Shown here one piece after another: positions 11,711 through 23,636 of a DNA stretch of 64,000 nucleotides. The translations under genes and the position numbers were made by a program. Below the pieces are notes generated by a model. That model was not told the DNA's origin and made no database searches. It was given only the letters and a program-made list of their open reading frames with translations. The DNA is from Cryptomeria japonica (lineage: Eukaryota > Streptophyta > Pinopsida > Cupressales > Cupressaceae): NCBI RefSeq assembly GCF_030272615.1, contig NC_081407.1, positions 101,601,897 through 101,665,896 on the forward strand. Direction: 5' to 3'. How positions within the stretch are numbered: the first letter of the stretch is position 1; every line of letters begins with the position of its first letter.

Positions 11711-12287
11711 GGAAGTGATAGAATAAGAAGACAAAGAGCAATACCATTTTAATGCAATTGTGAAAAGGGTCAAACCTAATGGATAGGGATACCTCAAAAA
11801 ATGTATAAAAATCTAAATGTAAATGAAATTGATTTGAAATTCACACAAAATCCAATTAATTTTAAAAATTAGGGTTTGATGACCTAACCACTTAATTTTG
11901 AAATTTGAATTTTGGGAAAAAGGGGGGAAATTGAAATTTTGAATTGTAGGATTGAAGACAAATCTGAGAACAATCATAAATCTGAAAATTAAATGGAAAT
12001 CCAATTTTGGCACAAGTTCAAGATGATTTTTGAAAATTAGGGTTTTAACATGTAACCTCTTAATTTTGTAAATTTTAATTTTAATTGAACAAGACAATGA
12101 GGAAATTGAATTTGACAATCAAGATAATTTTTGGATCTAAGATAACCACAAGGAATTTTTACAAATCATAAGTTCAATTTTAATTTTAAAAACTAGGGTT
12201 TTTAATGATTTAACCACTAAGTTTGCAGAAATTTGAAACTTGTAAATGAAAAATATGTAATTTTGTTCAAAGGAAAGCATGCAAGAT
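11711..12287 (-). other. 5' leader of element C
   Basis: AT-rich minus-strand leader between the primer-binding site and gag. It contains repeated AAACCCTAATTTTT-like words, as does the leader of D at 23700-24200. No ORF is convincing. The leader is shorter than in D because of the internal deletion. Confidence 0.55.
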
Positions 12288-12300
12288 GTCGGGTTCACCA
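12288..12300 (-). other. Primer-binding site of element C
   Basis: The minus strand reads TGGTGAACCCGAC three bases inside the 5' LTR. TGG at its start complements the CCA end of a tRNA. D (23624-23636) and B (49210-49198) have the same site. I cannot name the tRNA with confidence; it is not the initiator-Met type (TGGTATCAGAGC). Confidence 0.7.
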
Positions 12301-12303
12301 AAA

Positions 12304-13537
12304 TGTAATGGTGGGAATATGATGAATGATAAATTAATAAGGAAAACTACCCTTTCTCTCAAAGAGAGATGAGAGTTTTGCTATCAATTACCATTCAAGC
12401 ACTTTTCACCATTACATTAGGAAGGGGGAAGGATAATTCACTAGATCCAATCTCTCCACACAAAGATGGTAGATTGAATTCTGAATGAATTGGGAATACT
12501 AAGTTTATCCCCTCTTCCTTGTTTGATTTAGAAAGGAAATTGGTTGAATTATGTAGTGCGAAAGTGACAAAGAATCGATTATAACTTGAGATCGGAATAT
12601 GGGATGAAGTTGTGAACTTGGATTTGGCAATGAAATGTCGAGATGAAGTTGCCTTGCGAATTTGAGGAAAAGTTTCCCTGATCATGGTGGGAATGTATAC
12701 GGTCCTCCAAAAAATCTGTGAAATGAAAAGGGTTTTTCCATCTCTGCAAATGAAGCCTGAATCTGAAAGTACAACTATGCACTTGCAACCTACACACATA
12801 AAAGAGAGGAAAATGGGTTGGGATTGGGGGTTTGCCTCTAGGTCAAACCCTAGTTTTGGAATTAATCGAGTAATGAAAGAAAGCACTTGCAAGTAGATGT
12901 AAATGAGGGACTAAATTGTAAATCACCTCAAGGGAGGTTGTAGTAGCAATGTTGATAGAAATGCTTGTGTGGGATTTAATGTTGAAATCAATCTCCTATT
13001 CAATGGTTGAATCCTTGACTTGAATGCAAAACCTAGCATTGAAGGGAGACTTGAGAATGCTCAATGCTAGAAAATAACACTTGAATGCTTGATCGCTTGT
13101 GAATTTACCACTCATCCAACTTATCCAACTTCAACTTATACAAATGAGAGGACAAATGCCCCTTAAATACATGTTAGTGGATTTTAATTTCGTCATGGGC
13201 CAACATTGGGGGAGTTTCTCGTCCGAGGCATAACCCATAATGCATGCTCTAGGAAGGGTTCTGCCACAAAATAGGGTAGGGACAAGGGCACCATGCCCCT
13301 ATCCTAGGAGGACAAGGGTGCCACAACCTTGTCCAAGGGGGGACAGTGGTGCCACACTTGTGTCCTACCCCTTTCTCGAGGGTAGAATGTAGTCGGGGTG
13401 ATGTAGAGGCCAAGGAAGAAGTTGTTTTTGCAAGATGAGCACTCTCTAGTCTCCGATCAGGCTAGGATTCGAGTCCTCATGCGTGAGGACCCTAATGCAG
13501 TAAAAAATTGCTAGGGTCACAATTTTATGACACTATA
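12304..13537 (-). repeat. 5' LTR of element C
   Basis: Direct repeat of 7420-8614. On the minus strand it begins at 13537, where the plus strand reads CACTATA, probably a decayed CACTACA. The TATA-like word lies at 13171-13161. The block at 13281-13368 holds alternating GGACAAGGG and CCTTGTCC words that can pair with each other and is longer than in the other LTR. Confidence 0.85.
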
Positions 13538-14285
13538 GTTGATAACATGCATGATAACATCATGCAAGCAGTCTTCAACTATCCTTGCATCAAATTGCAT
13601 CTGAATTCTGGTTTACTCTCTGTCTGTAGCTAAACCTTTCCTTCTCCTTCATCTGGAAGGTTTTCCTCTCTACCAATTTTTCAAAGTGACAAACTCATCA
13701 CTCCTTGTTTGGTCTGGTGACTCATCTACTTACTCTGTTGATCAGGTGCACATCACTGATCTCACATGCTAGAGGCTCACACATATCATTCGATCGATGG
13801 AGGTAGATACACCGTGGTTCACACTATGTCAATCACAGTGGGAGAGGAACTATGTCATATGCTGGCCAATGGTGTGAATTCCCTATTATTGGGCAGATGC
13901 AATTTCCCTACAATCCTCAGGCAACATTCCTTCTTCATTCTTCTCTTCTTCCAAGGACAACATCATTTACTAGTCGGAATCCTGCTAAATGGCATCATAC
14001 TAGCACATCAGTGACCTATGCACTGTGTAGTCTTACCAGTTAGTACCAACATGTATACTAACTTGTTCATCCACTTATTCACCGGGTACTGGTTTCTTCA
14101 TTCTTAACAACAACTTGTATACCAGTGAGATTGCATATTGGTTAGCCTCAACTGCACACACTGTCAGTTGTCATCCATGACAGTAATACCAGATGACATC
14201 AATGACAACAATGCACATACATCTCCCATATCGGTTTCCATCCTATCCCGGTTGACATCAATGACAACACAATGCCAACAAAAGA

Positions 14286-16260
14286 ACCTTATGTTACCCT
14301 AGTTTTTGAATGTTGGTCTTCCTTTCACGTACTAATTTTACCTTCTCAAGTGGCTATGTCCTTAAGTATGTGCTTTGAAATTGTCATATTCTCAACTTTT
14401 GAACCCAATCTTCATAATGCTAGAGTTCATCAAAATATATATCGCTTGATCCTCCTTTATTTCTAAGAAGTCATGTTGTTGGTCAACTCTGTTCCTTTGT
14501 AATCAATTTGTCGGACAATTATGGAACCTCTATACTTCTTCACACATTGTTCTTAAGTTCCCAAATTTATGATAACTTGAATACTCTTTGAAGACTTCAT
14601 ACCATTGGGAGCTAAGTGCATTCATTAGTACTCTAAGTCGACATGTTGGGTGATTTTTAAACTTATGACATCTGTTGCTCAACACTCTTCCCAATTCAAA
14701 AAGCTATTAACTGACTGACTCTATTAGAACTTACATTTCCCAAGGCATAATTTTTTTATAGGATCTAGAAAGTATGACTTGTTTGTGACGGATTAGATAG
14801 AGAAAGGCATGCAAGGGTGATGACATAGTTTTGGGAATAAGTGATATTAATCCACACGAGCCAACATTTAATGAGTTTAAGCCTAATTATTGAACAAATA
14901 ATGAAATATTTTTAAGTTCATTATTACTTGCTAAAGTTAGTTGATGTAACTTGTCATTGCCCACTCGAAGAAAATAGAGACTTGTCAATCCCATAATTTC
15001 CCATTTCAATGTGTGTTCAGTATGGATTATTCTCCCATTTTAAGCCAAAATGGTATCACACCATGAAAACTAGTTTTTGGTAATTTGGCTTAATTTCAAT
15101 TGTTCGCAAAGTGATATCATTTCTAAGTTGAGTGCAATATCTTGGAAATAATGAGCTAATTTTATTGAATACATAAGGGTAATTGCTACCTTAAGGGAAG
15201 AAGAGAGACAACAAAAATTCAAAATCAACACTTACAAGAAGAGATTGTTGCAACAAGAGATCCATCTTAAAGAAAATGTCTTGGTATCAATTCAGTGACA
15301 CTATCAAGATAGAGTACTTTATACTGTTGAAAGAAAAATTAATACTAACAGATGGTATTGTTAGGGAACAATATTGCTCCAATTGTTCAACTTGGTATGG
15401 AATTTATAGAAGACCCACAAGAGTGCTCCTCGTGCTAGAAGAAGAAGAGGAAAAAGCTAAATTGCATAACACACAAATCCAACTGGTACTTGAAATCGAA
15501 AAGAACCCCATTCCTCTTAATAATTAGTGTCATTAACTTTGAATTAGTATAATACATAAGATTAGGGGATTTTGGGGTTTTGAACTATGGGCTCTGGTGG
15601 GCCATGTGTGATTATTAAGATTTAGTTTTCTTTGTAGAAATAATCATTTTCAATAAATCGTTACTTCTTGAGATAGTTACGATTGAGCATCTATATATGC
15701 TGGAAAATTAGTTGTGATAGGGGATTTTTTTGGCCTTTTGGCTTTTAATAATATTTCTTAGAAAGAAATTTGAAAGTTTTGTTTTTGATAGATACTAATG
15801 AGATTATCTAAATGCAATTTTGTGAATTGTAAACTGTGTGTTATGAATAATGGGTCTTTGTTCTTCTTATGTTGAATATGTTGTTGCTTGGGTGATTTTT
15901 CCTTGTATCTATTGAAAGACTTTATGTGATAAATTATGAATATTTTTGTAGAGAAGTTGGCTTTGAACAAATGATACAATAATGTTGCATGGTATTGTAA
16001 GGGATTTACCGTATTGAAGGAAGAATCTTTGTATTCTTTTTCTTATCTCTATTAGATTTTTGGCCTTTAAATCTATCTGGTAAAACCTTTCCCTTATTTG
16101 CTTTTTGGTTAAAAGAATCCATAGTTTTCAATTCTTTGATTATCTTTAGAAGGTACTTGTGCCTTATAAAATAAGAAAAGAGTTGATGTAAATTACCATT
16201 ACTTTCAACTCAACTAGTGGTTATAGTTGTCACTTTTGTGGGTAGAAGAATACATAGTTA
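14286..16260. other. Unassigned region, possible small retro-insertion
   Basis: No recognised gene. The 83-aa plus frame at 15276-15527 has a glutamate-rich end but no domain. Two direct copies of AGTTGATGTAA (14939-14949 and 16181-16191) bracket a 1.2-kb stretch ending in an A-rich run, which could be a retro-insertion. Eleven bases in AT-rich DNA may be chance. The minus strand may hold decayed LINE-2 sequence, but I cannot read a domain. Confidence 0.3.
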
Positions 16261-16269
16261 ACTGACAAA

Positions 16270-17154
16270 ATATTTCAAACAATACCTTGAGAGGAAAAAA
16301 TTTGATACTTTGACCATTAGGCCACCTTTAATATTTGAGAAAGCTCAAGTGGTGGTTAGAGGGTATGCAAGTAGTGAGATTAGGTGGTACATTTTTTTAA
16401 TTTCTAGCACAGCTATCTTATCTTTGTTATTTAATTCAAACCAAAGCCTAAGTTGTTGTCATGATTTCTATGTAAAACTAGTAGAATCCCATAGGTTCAT
16501 GAACATTTGGATACCTTACTTGAATAGGCATTATCTTTCAAACGTGGAATATTTTTCAATGAAAAATTATATTTTTGAATCAAGTGATTCCATCAAATTG
16601 ATGATGTTGCAAAACTAATCCCATGACTAAAAGGCTAATCAGACCAAGACAACTTTTATGAGACCGAATTCCAAGCTTTTCATATACAATTGAGAGGGAC
16701 TGATCCATGAAGCCTAAATTATTGAAGTAAAAGAATCTTCTCATACCAATGAATACAACTTTAAGATTTATTAGAAGTTCCTATTTGTATATAGTATCTA
16801 ATCCAAAGTTTTGAAGGGGCATTTCCTTCTAATACTCTAACAATCCATTTGGAAGAAAGATAGATTCCTTGTAAGAAGGGGTCAATTATATCTAAGATTC
16901 CATTCTCCGTAGGAAGGATACAATGAGACTATGAAATGGTAGGCATTCCTTTTTTATTTCCCCAATAGGACCAAATAAAGTTGCAAATGAGTTGAGTGAG
17001 CTAATTATAGTAGCATTTGAAGGGTAGCTAGCAATATGAGGTGTATAAATGACAAGCCAAAAGAATTTTATTGACCACTTGAATAAACCCAGCTATTCTG
17101 AGAAATCAATTTTTCCAATTGCCAATAATTTGTATTTGCATTTATTAAGAAACT
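16270..17154 (-). pseudogene. LINE-2, region downstream of the RT palm (minus strand)
   Basis: The minus-strand translation near 16905-16785 reads GILDIIDPFLQGIYLSSKWI followed by VRVLEGNAPSKLWIRYYI. This is the segment that follows the RT in plant L1 ORF2. Near 17154-17020 it reads FLNKCKYKLLAIGKIDF, which continues directly the frame found at 18694 and beyond once solo LTR F is removed (KDIWR-stop-FLNKC). Several stops and frameshifts are present. The 102-aa plus ORF at 16310-16618 lies antisense to this and shows no domain. This is an old, dead LINE copy. Confidence 0.65.
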
Positions 17155-17207
17155 TGTAGACACCTAAAAATGTCTCATTAATCACACACTAATTATTCGT
17201 CATATTT

Positions 17208-17597
17208 GAGGAGTTTCTCTTTGATATCGAGCTATTCACTTTGTAATTCGCTGAAGCTCCCATATTGGCATTAGTTATTGGCTCCTTAGTGTTGCTACAC
17301 GATCTGCTGGTGGAGTTTTTTTGTTATCCAGCTCTTTATTTTGCAGCGAGTTGGTTTTTGTATCTAGACATGTTCCATGGGACCTCTTTGTATAGTTTTC
17401 AGATGTATGGGTTTGGGTGGTTTTTGTCAGATATATAACAAATTATGTAAGGGTAGTTCTAGTTTTTTATTCAAGGCTACAACAGGAGGTTTTCTTGCGG
17501 GTTCTTTCCTACCGATATGTCATTTGAACCCATTGTAAAAATTTATAAAATATAATAATAAAGTTTAGTGGCTTGCCCACTTTTATTGAAAAAAATA
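17208..17597 (+). mobile_element. LINE 3' tail inserted in LTR F
   Basis: An insertion of 390 bases between AATTATTCGTCATATTT (17191-17207) and AATTATTCGTCCTATTT (17598-17614), which differ at one base. It ends in a short A-run after a 3' UTR-like, T- and G-rich sequence (TGGCTTGCCCACTTTTATTG). It is a 5'-truncated LINE copy from a different family member than LINE-1. Confidence 0.75.
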
Positions 17598-18410
17598 AAT
17601 TATTCGTCCTATTTAATTAAGTAATTCTTTAATTCTTTAATTAAATTAATTATTCTTCTAAACTAACTCAATCATCACATTCAACATTTCTAATCATCAT
17701 ATTTCTATTCTTTAATTAATTAATCAATTAACCCTATCTTAAATATTAATTAAATATTAATTATTTAATTAATTTTGATTATTTCCCTTAATTAAATAAT
17801 CTTTATTATTTAATTAATCACATTGAATTAATGTTTAAATAATTTCATTTAAATTATTTAAATTAATTAACTTATTCCTCCAACTCCCCGAATCTGAATT
17901 TCAAATAATTCCATCTAATTTCATTTCTCTCAAATTCACAATTCCCCAAATGTAATTTCAATTAATTTCATCTTTCCAAATTCAAATTTAATCGAATTGG
18001 AATTTCACCAAATTTCAACTAAATGTGCATTTGAATTTCATCATTCAAAAATCAAAATCAGAATTCAAATTAAAAATGAAAATCAAATTCAACTTCAAAA
18101 TCCTACAACACATGTTGAAAATCTTCAACAACCAGTTAACTTAGTTAACTTGTCAATCACCTTTTTTTAACTTGTCAATCACCTTTTTTGACTAATAGAT
18201 CAATCCACTTATCTCTTCAATCCATTCAATCATTTGATCAATTGATCTAGTCAACTAGCTAATCTATTCAACCATCTATCCAATCTATTTTGTTAATGAG
18301 TCAATCAATCCGAGTTAACAAATCAATCAACTCTATTAACTGATCAATCTAAAGCAGTTCACTCCCAATCAGCACTTGAGTTCAAAATCCCTCCCCATCT
18401 CTCTTGAAAA

Positions 18411-18422
18411 TATATATAAATA
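18411..18422 (+). promoter_or_regulatory. TATA box of solo LTR F
   Basis: TATATATAAATA lies about 270 bases before the LTR end, where an LTR promoter is expected. No experimental basis. Confidence 0.45.
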
Positions 18423-18693
18423 ACATCAATTTCTCAAGCCAAAGTTAGATCACATTCTTCAAAATAATTGCCATCTTATGTAGGAAATCCTAGTTCAATA
18501 CCTGAGAACCACACCAACAATTTGGAGAAGACCAATGGAAGCACAAATGTGGAATAGGCAGTTTTAATCAACATATATCTTCTATTTTTTTCATTTATTC
18601 TATTACCTTGTGTTTGATTTTAGCTAGATTAGATAAGGACCTATGATCGTACTTATTCCCTTATTAGCATGAAAATTTCAAGAAAACAAAACT

Positions 18694-20830
18694 ATCTCCA
18701 TATATCCTTTAGAGAAACTCCTACCCCAAAGGAAATTTCAAGAAATTTGAAAATAGTTACATCCATGTTTGATCTCTTTCCGCTCTTTTTGAATCCATGA
18801 AGAATGAGGATTGGGACTTATCATCCATAATTCTATTTTATGCATCACTAACTTGGAACCTAACAAAGCACAATAAAAATCAAGTATATATCCAGCAAAT
18901 TATTGATGCCTTCAATAGTGTTCTATAAGAACATCATGTTTCCATCAACAAAGTGAGAATTAAGAGAAATACTATTAAAATTAATGGAGATGCCATGGAT
19001 TCAAGAGTTAGAATGGGCATGTTGGAACAAACATCCAAGAGAATTAGTTGTGAGCACATAAAGAACAAGAGCTAGTGGGAATCCTTGGCAAATGGATTTT
19101 TTGAGGGAGAATTGTGACCTTGAGAGAGCTTCATTAATGGCCAATCTAGCATTAGTATCCATGAACATCATTGTGGTTCATGGGCACAAAAGTTAGCTCC
19201 AAACTCCAATTATTGAAGTGTTTTGAGGATCAATGACCATCTTATACGATTGTAGGCCTTATCAAAATCAAATTTTATTATTAATGTATCTTCAACTATT
19301 TGAGCTCATTAAACTTATTCCTTTAAGCAAGGATAAAGTTCTCAAGAAGAAATCTAACTTCTAGGAAACTAGTTTGCTTTTATTTTGGTTAAAGCTTTAG
19401 CTATGATCTTATATGAAGTATTGACAAATGTGATAGGTTGCCACCCATTTATTGAGTCTTTGTGTTTCCCCTTGGGAATAAGTTTGATAAGGCCTTGATA
19501 ATTATACTTCATAGGGATCTAGTTTCAATACCTCCATGTAGAAATTATAGAAATATTCTCTAATATGAGGGCATAACATGTAGTAGAAGTCCACTGGAAG
19601 GCCATCCATATCAGAGTTCTTGTCTAAGGCCAAACTATACATAGCTTCTTCAATATCTTCCAAGGAGAGATAATGATCAATAAATTTATCATAATCATGT
19701 TGGATTCTACAAGGTATAAATTTTTTAATTTGTTTTCTAGGATGAGAATTGAGGGATCATTATTAGAATCATCAGTAAAAATATGTTATAGAGCTCAAAA
19801 AATATTTTCATGATATCATCTCAATTGTCTAGCCTGCAACACAAAATTATGTCCCTTTTCATGCTTGTGTTGTATGTATTGGAAGTAAAAAAGGTACTCT
19901 TAACACCTTCTTTCAAGCATTGTAAATGAGTTGTGAATTATGCACCTTTACCCTTATGAGTAGCTAGTTTGTGAATAAATTTTTTAGCTTGAGAAAGTTT
20001 TTGTTGTAAAGGAATGTTGTCTGGATTGTTGTCCAATCATTTCCTACTTCAAACAAGTGTTCCTTTAAGGGATTTCTCAATTCTTTGACGCTTATCTATT
20101 TATTTCCTACCAAATTCTCATAGGAAAAGAGCACAACAGGAAATATTTCTTTGCCACTAGCAAATCCATTTATCATTTTGAAGTTTAGGTTCAACCTTCC
20201 AAATGACAAGAACATCATCAATACACTTTATTTTGAAGATGAGATATGTTCAATTTATATGGGAGATCATTATGTGGAGTGTTAAATCCATTTGGAGAAA
20301 GGGTGGTGAGTATAGGGAGGTGGTTTGAAAGAGTAACAATCAAGTGATCAGTAGGGTGTTCTACCATGTTGAAGTATCACCCAAGAACCCAATTTTTAGT
20401 AGATAAATGAGCCCTTATCCAATCCCACAAGGTAGCTCTCTTGGAAAAAGAGTTGGGTGCATAAATAGAGAAAAATGCAAGAAGAGTACCTTGTACTAGG
20501 GTGGTAGCCCACACACAACAATTATTTGGATTCGATCCAAAGGCAATAATTTATTTAGCTATCCATGAAGTAAGACCCAACACTGCTCCTCCAAAACCCT
20601 CAAAGTGGTTTGTATGCAAAACTTTGGCCTGATTCCAATTAGTAGAAAGGAAAGTATAGAGACGAGTTTGGCTTACTTTGACTTCTTGAAGCATTAAGAC
20701 ATTTATTTGACTTCTTTGTGACAAATTATTTGACCTAATATTTATAGGATGGGATGGACAATCATCTCACATGCCAAGATTGTATGTGGTACTTTATCAA
20801 GAGTTGATAATTTCCTCATTAGTGAGGACA
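18694..20830 (-). pseudogene. LINE-2 endonuclease and reverse transcriptase (L1-type)
   Basis: Minus-strand translation gives the ORF2 order. An endonuclease segment near 20700-20650 reads VLMLQEVKVSQTRLYTF, followed by an AFFSIYAPNSF motif near 20450. An RT motif near 19495-19395 reads LIKLIPKGKH then WQPITFVNTSYKIIAKAL. The FDFDKAYNRIRWSLILKTL motif lies near 19285-19225. Near 18760-18700 the frame reads FGVGVSLKDIWR. Stops and frameshifts are frequent, so the copy is old. The 5' end lies around 20800-20890 where repeat H resumes. Its 3' part is separated by solo LTRs F and E. Confidence 0.7.
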
Positions 20831-20889
20831 ATATTAAATTGATTTGATTATAGTAAAGCAATTTTTTTTTTTATCTTATGCATTATTTT

Positions 20890-21794
20890 GAACAAAGTTC
20901 ATCAATTCATATTACCATGACGTCCAATGTGTTTAAACATGAAAAGTAATTTATAAAAAATTAAAAAATTATTCAAGAACTAATTGTTGGACATAGAACT
21001 TTATTGTATTTCATATGTAAATACTATTGAGATACTTCATGGGATTGAAGTATTTCATTATCCAATTTTTGTTGCATATAAGTTATTTTTAAGCATTAGT
21101 TGATTATATTATTTAGTGAAAATTATATAATTATATTAGATTGATTATTGTATCTTTTGATTAGAGGTGGTATTTTATCTTTTTTAGTCTCATTAGATGT
21201 ATTTTTTTCTTGTACCATCTATTATATTTTCCTCATCATGTGAAATTAATAAAAGAAACTGTGCACATTTATAGGAGGTTTAAACTTTTGCATTCATTTG
21301 AAATGGATGATTTTTTTATGTACTTGTATTTCTTTAACATAATATTTGAATTAGTTGTCATTTACAAAATTACTTGGTAGACAACCTTTCCAATTTTTAA
21401 TGGGAAACATACCCAAGTTGTAATTATATTTTGATAGAACATCTCAATTGCTACAAAATTAGCATAACACATCTTGTTATACCTAGATATTTAAAAATGA
21501 AAGACCCTTTTTATCCAAAAGAATAATTGAACTTTGTAAATTTTTTCTGAATAAAACAAAGAAAAAACTATTTTCTATAGTTGATATTTTATCTCAAAAT
21601 AATTTATACAAACCTCAAACAATGACATATGATTCTTAAGATGATTTCTAAGAAATAATAAATATAAAGCATTTGGTTGACAAAATTATAACTATATGTG
21701 TTTTTATATATATTTGTTTATATTTTTCTCTTGTCATTTTGTGCAATATATAATTTTTCTTTTGAATCATCCAATATCATTTTGAGATATTTTC
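20890..21794. repeat. AT-rich repeat H, copy 2, left part
   Basis: Collinear with about 20-1010 of the window at reduced identity. It ends at the 16-bp LINE-1 target duplication ATTTTGAGATATTTTC (21779-21794). Its continuation lies at 60853. No ORF. Confidence 0.6.
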
Positions 21795-22360
21795 TATTAA
21801 GTATAAGAGAGCCAAAATAGCAGATTATTTATATGATTACGCACATGGAGAATGTGCTAGTCCGATATCAGCTGCATATGAGAGTATAAAGCTAATAGAT
21901 ACATATAGTTTTACATCAATACCCTTCAAAATAGATAGCAAAATACATCATAGAAAAAGCTCAACACAAACTTAGCAGAAATCTATCTCTCCCAAAGGAT
22001 GACTATTTTTTCCCAAGGGGGGGATCCAAGCAACCCATTCAAAATATGTTCCTTGTGTGGGTGTACTACCCATTTCTGAATCTGCTCCTCTTCTTACCTG
22101 ATAAGGTCTTCTCTAACTTTCCTCTCCTCAAGATGATGCATGAAGTTCATCAAGGCCTACTCAAATGGGGTCTTCTTTTGGTCACCCCTATCCCATGTAA
22201 ATCCATGAGAGGTCTCCTTCATGAAAATATAGCCATTGATCAAATTTCTCTTCATCCAGCCTGAGAACAATAGAAACCTGCATGGCAATAAGATGCAAAA
22301 TGAGTCTCCTCAGAGACTCAATAAGATTCCTACTCCTCCCATTAAAAACCTCATCATTGT
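21795..22360 (-). pseudogene. LINE-1, C-terminus and 3' UTR (minus strand)
   Basis: Third and last piece of LINE-1. The minus-strand frame continues exactly from the piece at 30260 after removal of element D (WKFHN joined to DEVFNGRSRNL). It then reads IESLRRLILHLIAMQVSIVL and DEEKFDQWLYFHEGDLSW before a stop near 22190. The remaining 400 bases are 3' UTR. The left edge abuts the target duplication at 21779-21794. The plus-strand ORF 22046-22264 is a shadow. Confidence 0.8.
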
Positions 22361-22533
22361 TGTAGCGTTATAAAATTGTGACCCTTGCAATTTTTGAGCG
22401 CATTTGGGTCTTTGCATTAGTGTACGAATCCCTAAGCCCGATCATAGACCCAAAACATGCTCATGCCATCAATAACTTGCATTTTCCATCATGTTGCAGT
22501 GTCCTTTAGCTACTACCTGTCCTAAATTAGGGA

Positions 22534-22591
22534 AGGACAGGGGCATGGTGCCTGTGTCCTCCTAGGACAGGGGTGTGGCGCCCTTGTCCTA
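22534..22591. repeat. GGACAGGGG/CCCTTGTCC palindromic block in D LTR
   Basis: Two successive copies of GGACAGGGG followed by a GGCGCC-like centre and a pairing TGTCC or TTGTCC arm can fold into hairpins about 180 bases upstream of the TATA box. A similar but altered block is in the 3' LTR at 29186-29258 and in both LTRs of element C. Confidence 0.6.
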
Positions 22592-22710
22592 GCCCTATTT
22601 TGGCCCCCCTTAGGTCCTATCTTGCCTTGAGCTTGTCAATTGTTGAGCAGGAAAAGTTTCCCTATGCCGGCCTAAGATGGGAAAATACCTAAACATCCCT
22701 AATTGGCAAG

Positions 22711-22720
22711 TATATAAGGA
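22711..22720 (+). promoter_or_regulatory. TATA box of element D, 5' LTR
   Basis: TATATAAGGA, conserved in the 3' LTR at 29363-29372. It is followed within 100 bases by a CAAGTTGATAAG stretch also conserved in both LTRs. Confidence 0.6.
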
Positions 22721-23623
22721 GATCTTCCCCTCCTATTTGCACAAGTTGATAAGTTGATGATAAGCAAAGTTGATCATAAAGTGAAATCAAGTGCAAGCAT
22801 TCAAACATTCAAGTAGCTATTCAAGCATTGAGCATTTCAAGTCTCCTTTCAAGGCTAGGTATTGCATTCAAGTCAAGGATTCAACCATTGAAGAGGAAAT
22901 TTATATCAACACTCAAGACATCCTATTTCTCATATCCATTCAAGCAAATTCTTCTATGAAGGTATCAACATTTCAATTACATCCCCTTCTTTAGGTGGAT
23001 TTTACTTTAGACATTTTCTTTCATTTAATTGCAACATTTTACAATCACTTGGTTAATTCTAAAATGGGTTTTGACTTGAAGGAAAATTCCCAATCCCAAC
23101 AACATTTCCCTCTCTTTTCTGTGTGTAGGTTGCAGGTGCGCAACTGTAATTGCAGGTTTAGGCTTCACTTTTAGAGACAGAAAAACCCTTTTCGACGCAC
23201 GGATTTTTCAAAGGACTATGTGCAACTTCAACACCGTCCTTGCAACTTTTTTCTCAGATTTGCAAGGAAGCTTCATCTCAATATTCTACTGATAATTCCA
23301 GGCACACAACTTCATCCCGCATCTCTATCTCAAGATATAATCATTTCTTTGTCATTTCTGCAGTTAGTCTCAATTTGCTTAATTCAACTTGTCTATTATA
23401 AAAGAGGGTTAATTTACTTTCCTAATACTTCCAAAAATTTATTTCAACTCACTTAGTATTCAATCTCCTACCATTGGGATTGGATCTAGTGAATTCAACC
23501 CCTCTTTTAAATGTAATGTGTGTGAAAATTTAGGGAATCCTTTGTGGAACTTTCATCCCTCTTTTGAGGGGAGTAAAGATTTCCACTTGATCTCCCCTCA
23601 TCATTTTCCACCATATTACATTT

Positions 23624-23636
23624 TGGTGAACCCGAC
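23624..23636 (+). other. Primer-binding site of element D
   Basis: TGGTGAACCCGAC lies three bases after the 5' LTR. It is identical to the site of element C and nearly identical to that of B. Confidence 0.75.

Larger units (their letters stand above)
7420..13537 (-). mobile_element. Element C: non-autonomous gypsy-type gag-protease retrotransposon
   Basis: Two direct repeats, 7420-8614 and 12304-13537, bound a 3.7-kb internal region. Read on the minus strand the 5' LTR is 12304-13537, the primer-binding site follows at 12300-12288, gag and protease-like sequence lie at 11.7-9.4 kb, and a polypurine tract abuts the 3' LTR at 8629-8615. No reverse transcriptase or integrase is present. Flanking 5-mers are GTCGG (7415-7419) and GTTGA (13538-13542). 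They agree at three of five bases, and both differences are C-to-T or G-to-A, so the duplication is decayed or uncertain. By eye roughly 10% of LTR positions differ. C is related to D (22361-30259). It is nested in solo LTR E. Confidence 0.85.
5610..14280. mobile_element. Solo LTR E, interrupted by element C
   Basis: The outer boundaries are TGTTGAACAC at 5610 and ...GCCAACA ending at 14280, flanked by identical AAAGA at 5605-5609 and 14281-14285. Without element C (7420-13537) E is about 2.55 kb. It has no gag or pol, no internal LTR pair, and short TGTTG/CAACA terminal inverted repeats, so I read it as a solo LTR left by recombination. It is rich in ACCGGT-type words and contains two small tandem arrays. 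A non-coding LARD-like element is the alternative. ORFs at 6084-7320 and 13766-14043 are low-complexity or domain-free and are not called. Confidence 0.75.
17155..18688. mobile_element. Solo LTR F in LINE-2
   Basis: It begins TGTAGACACC and ends AAAACA, with the target duplication AAACT at 17150-17154 and 18689-18693. Excising it rejoins the LINE-2 frame. Without the nested LINE tail (17208-17614) it is about 1.13 kb. A TATA-box-like word, TATATATAAATA, lies at 18411-18422, so it is in plus orientation. The middle (17615-17880) is dominated by TTAATTAAA-type words. No coding capacity. Confidence 0.8.
22361..23620 (+). repeat. 5' LTR of element D
   Basis: It begins TGTAGCG and ends ATATTACA. 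Its partner is 29013-30259. It contains a GC-rich palindromic block (22534-22591) upstream of a TATA box (22711-22720). The small ORFs at 22791-23456 are not conserved as protein and are not called. Confidence 0.9.
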
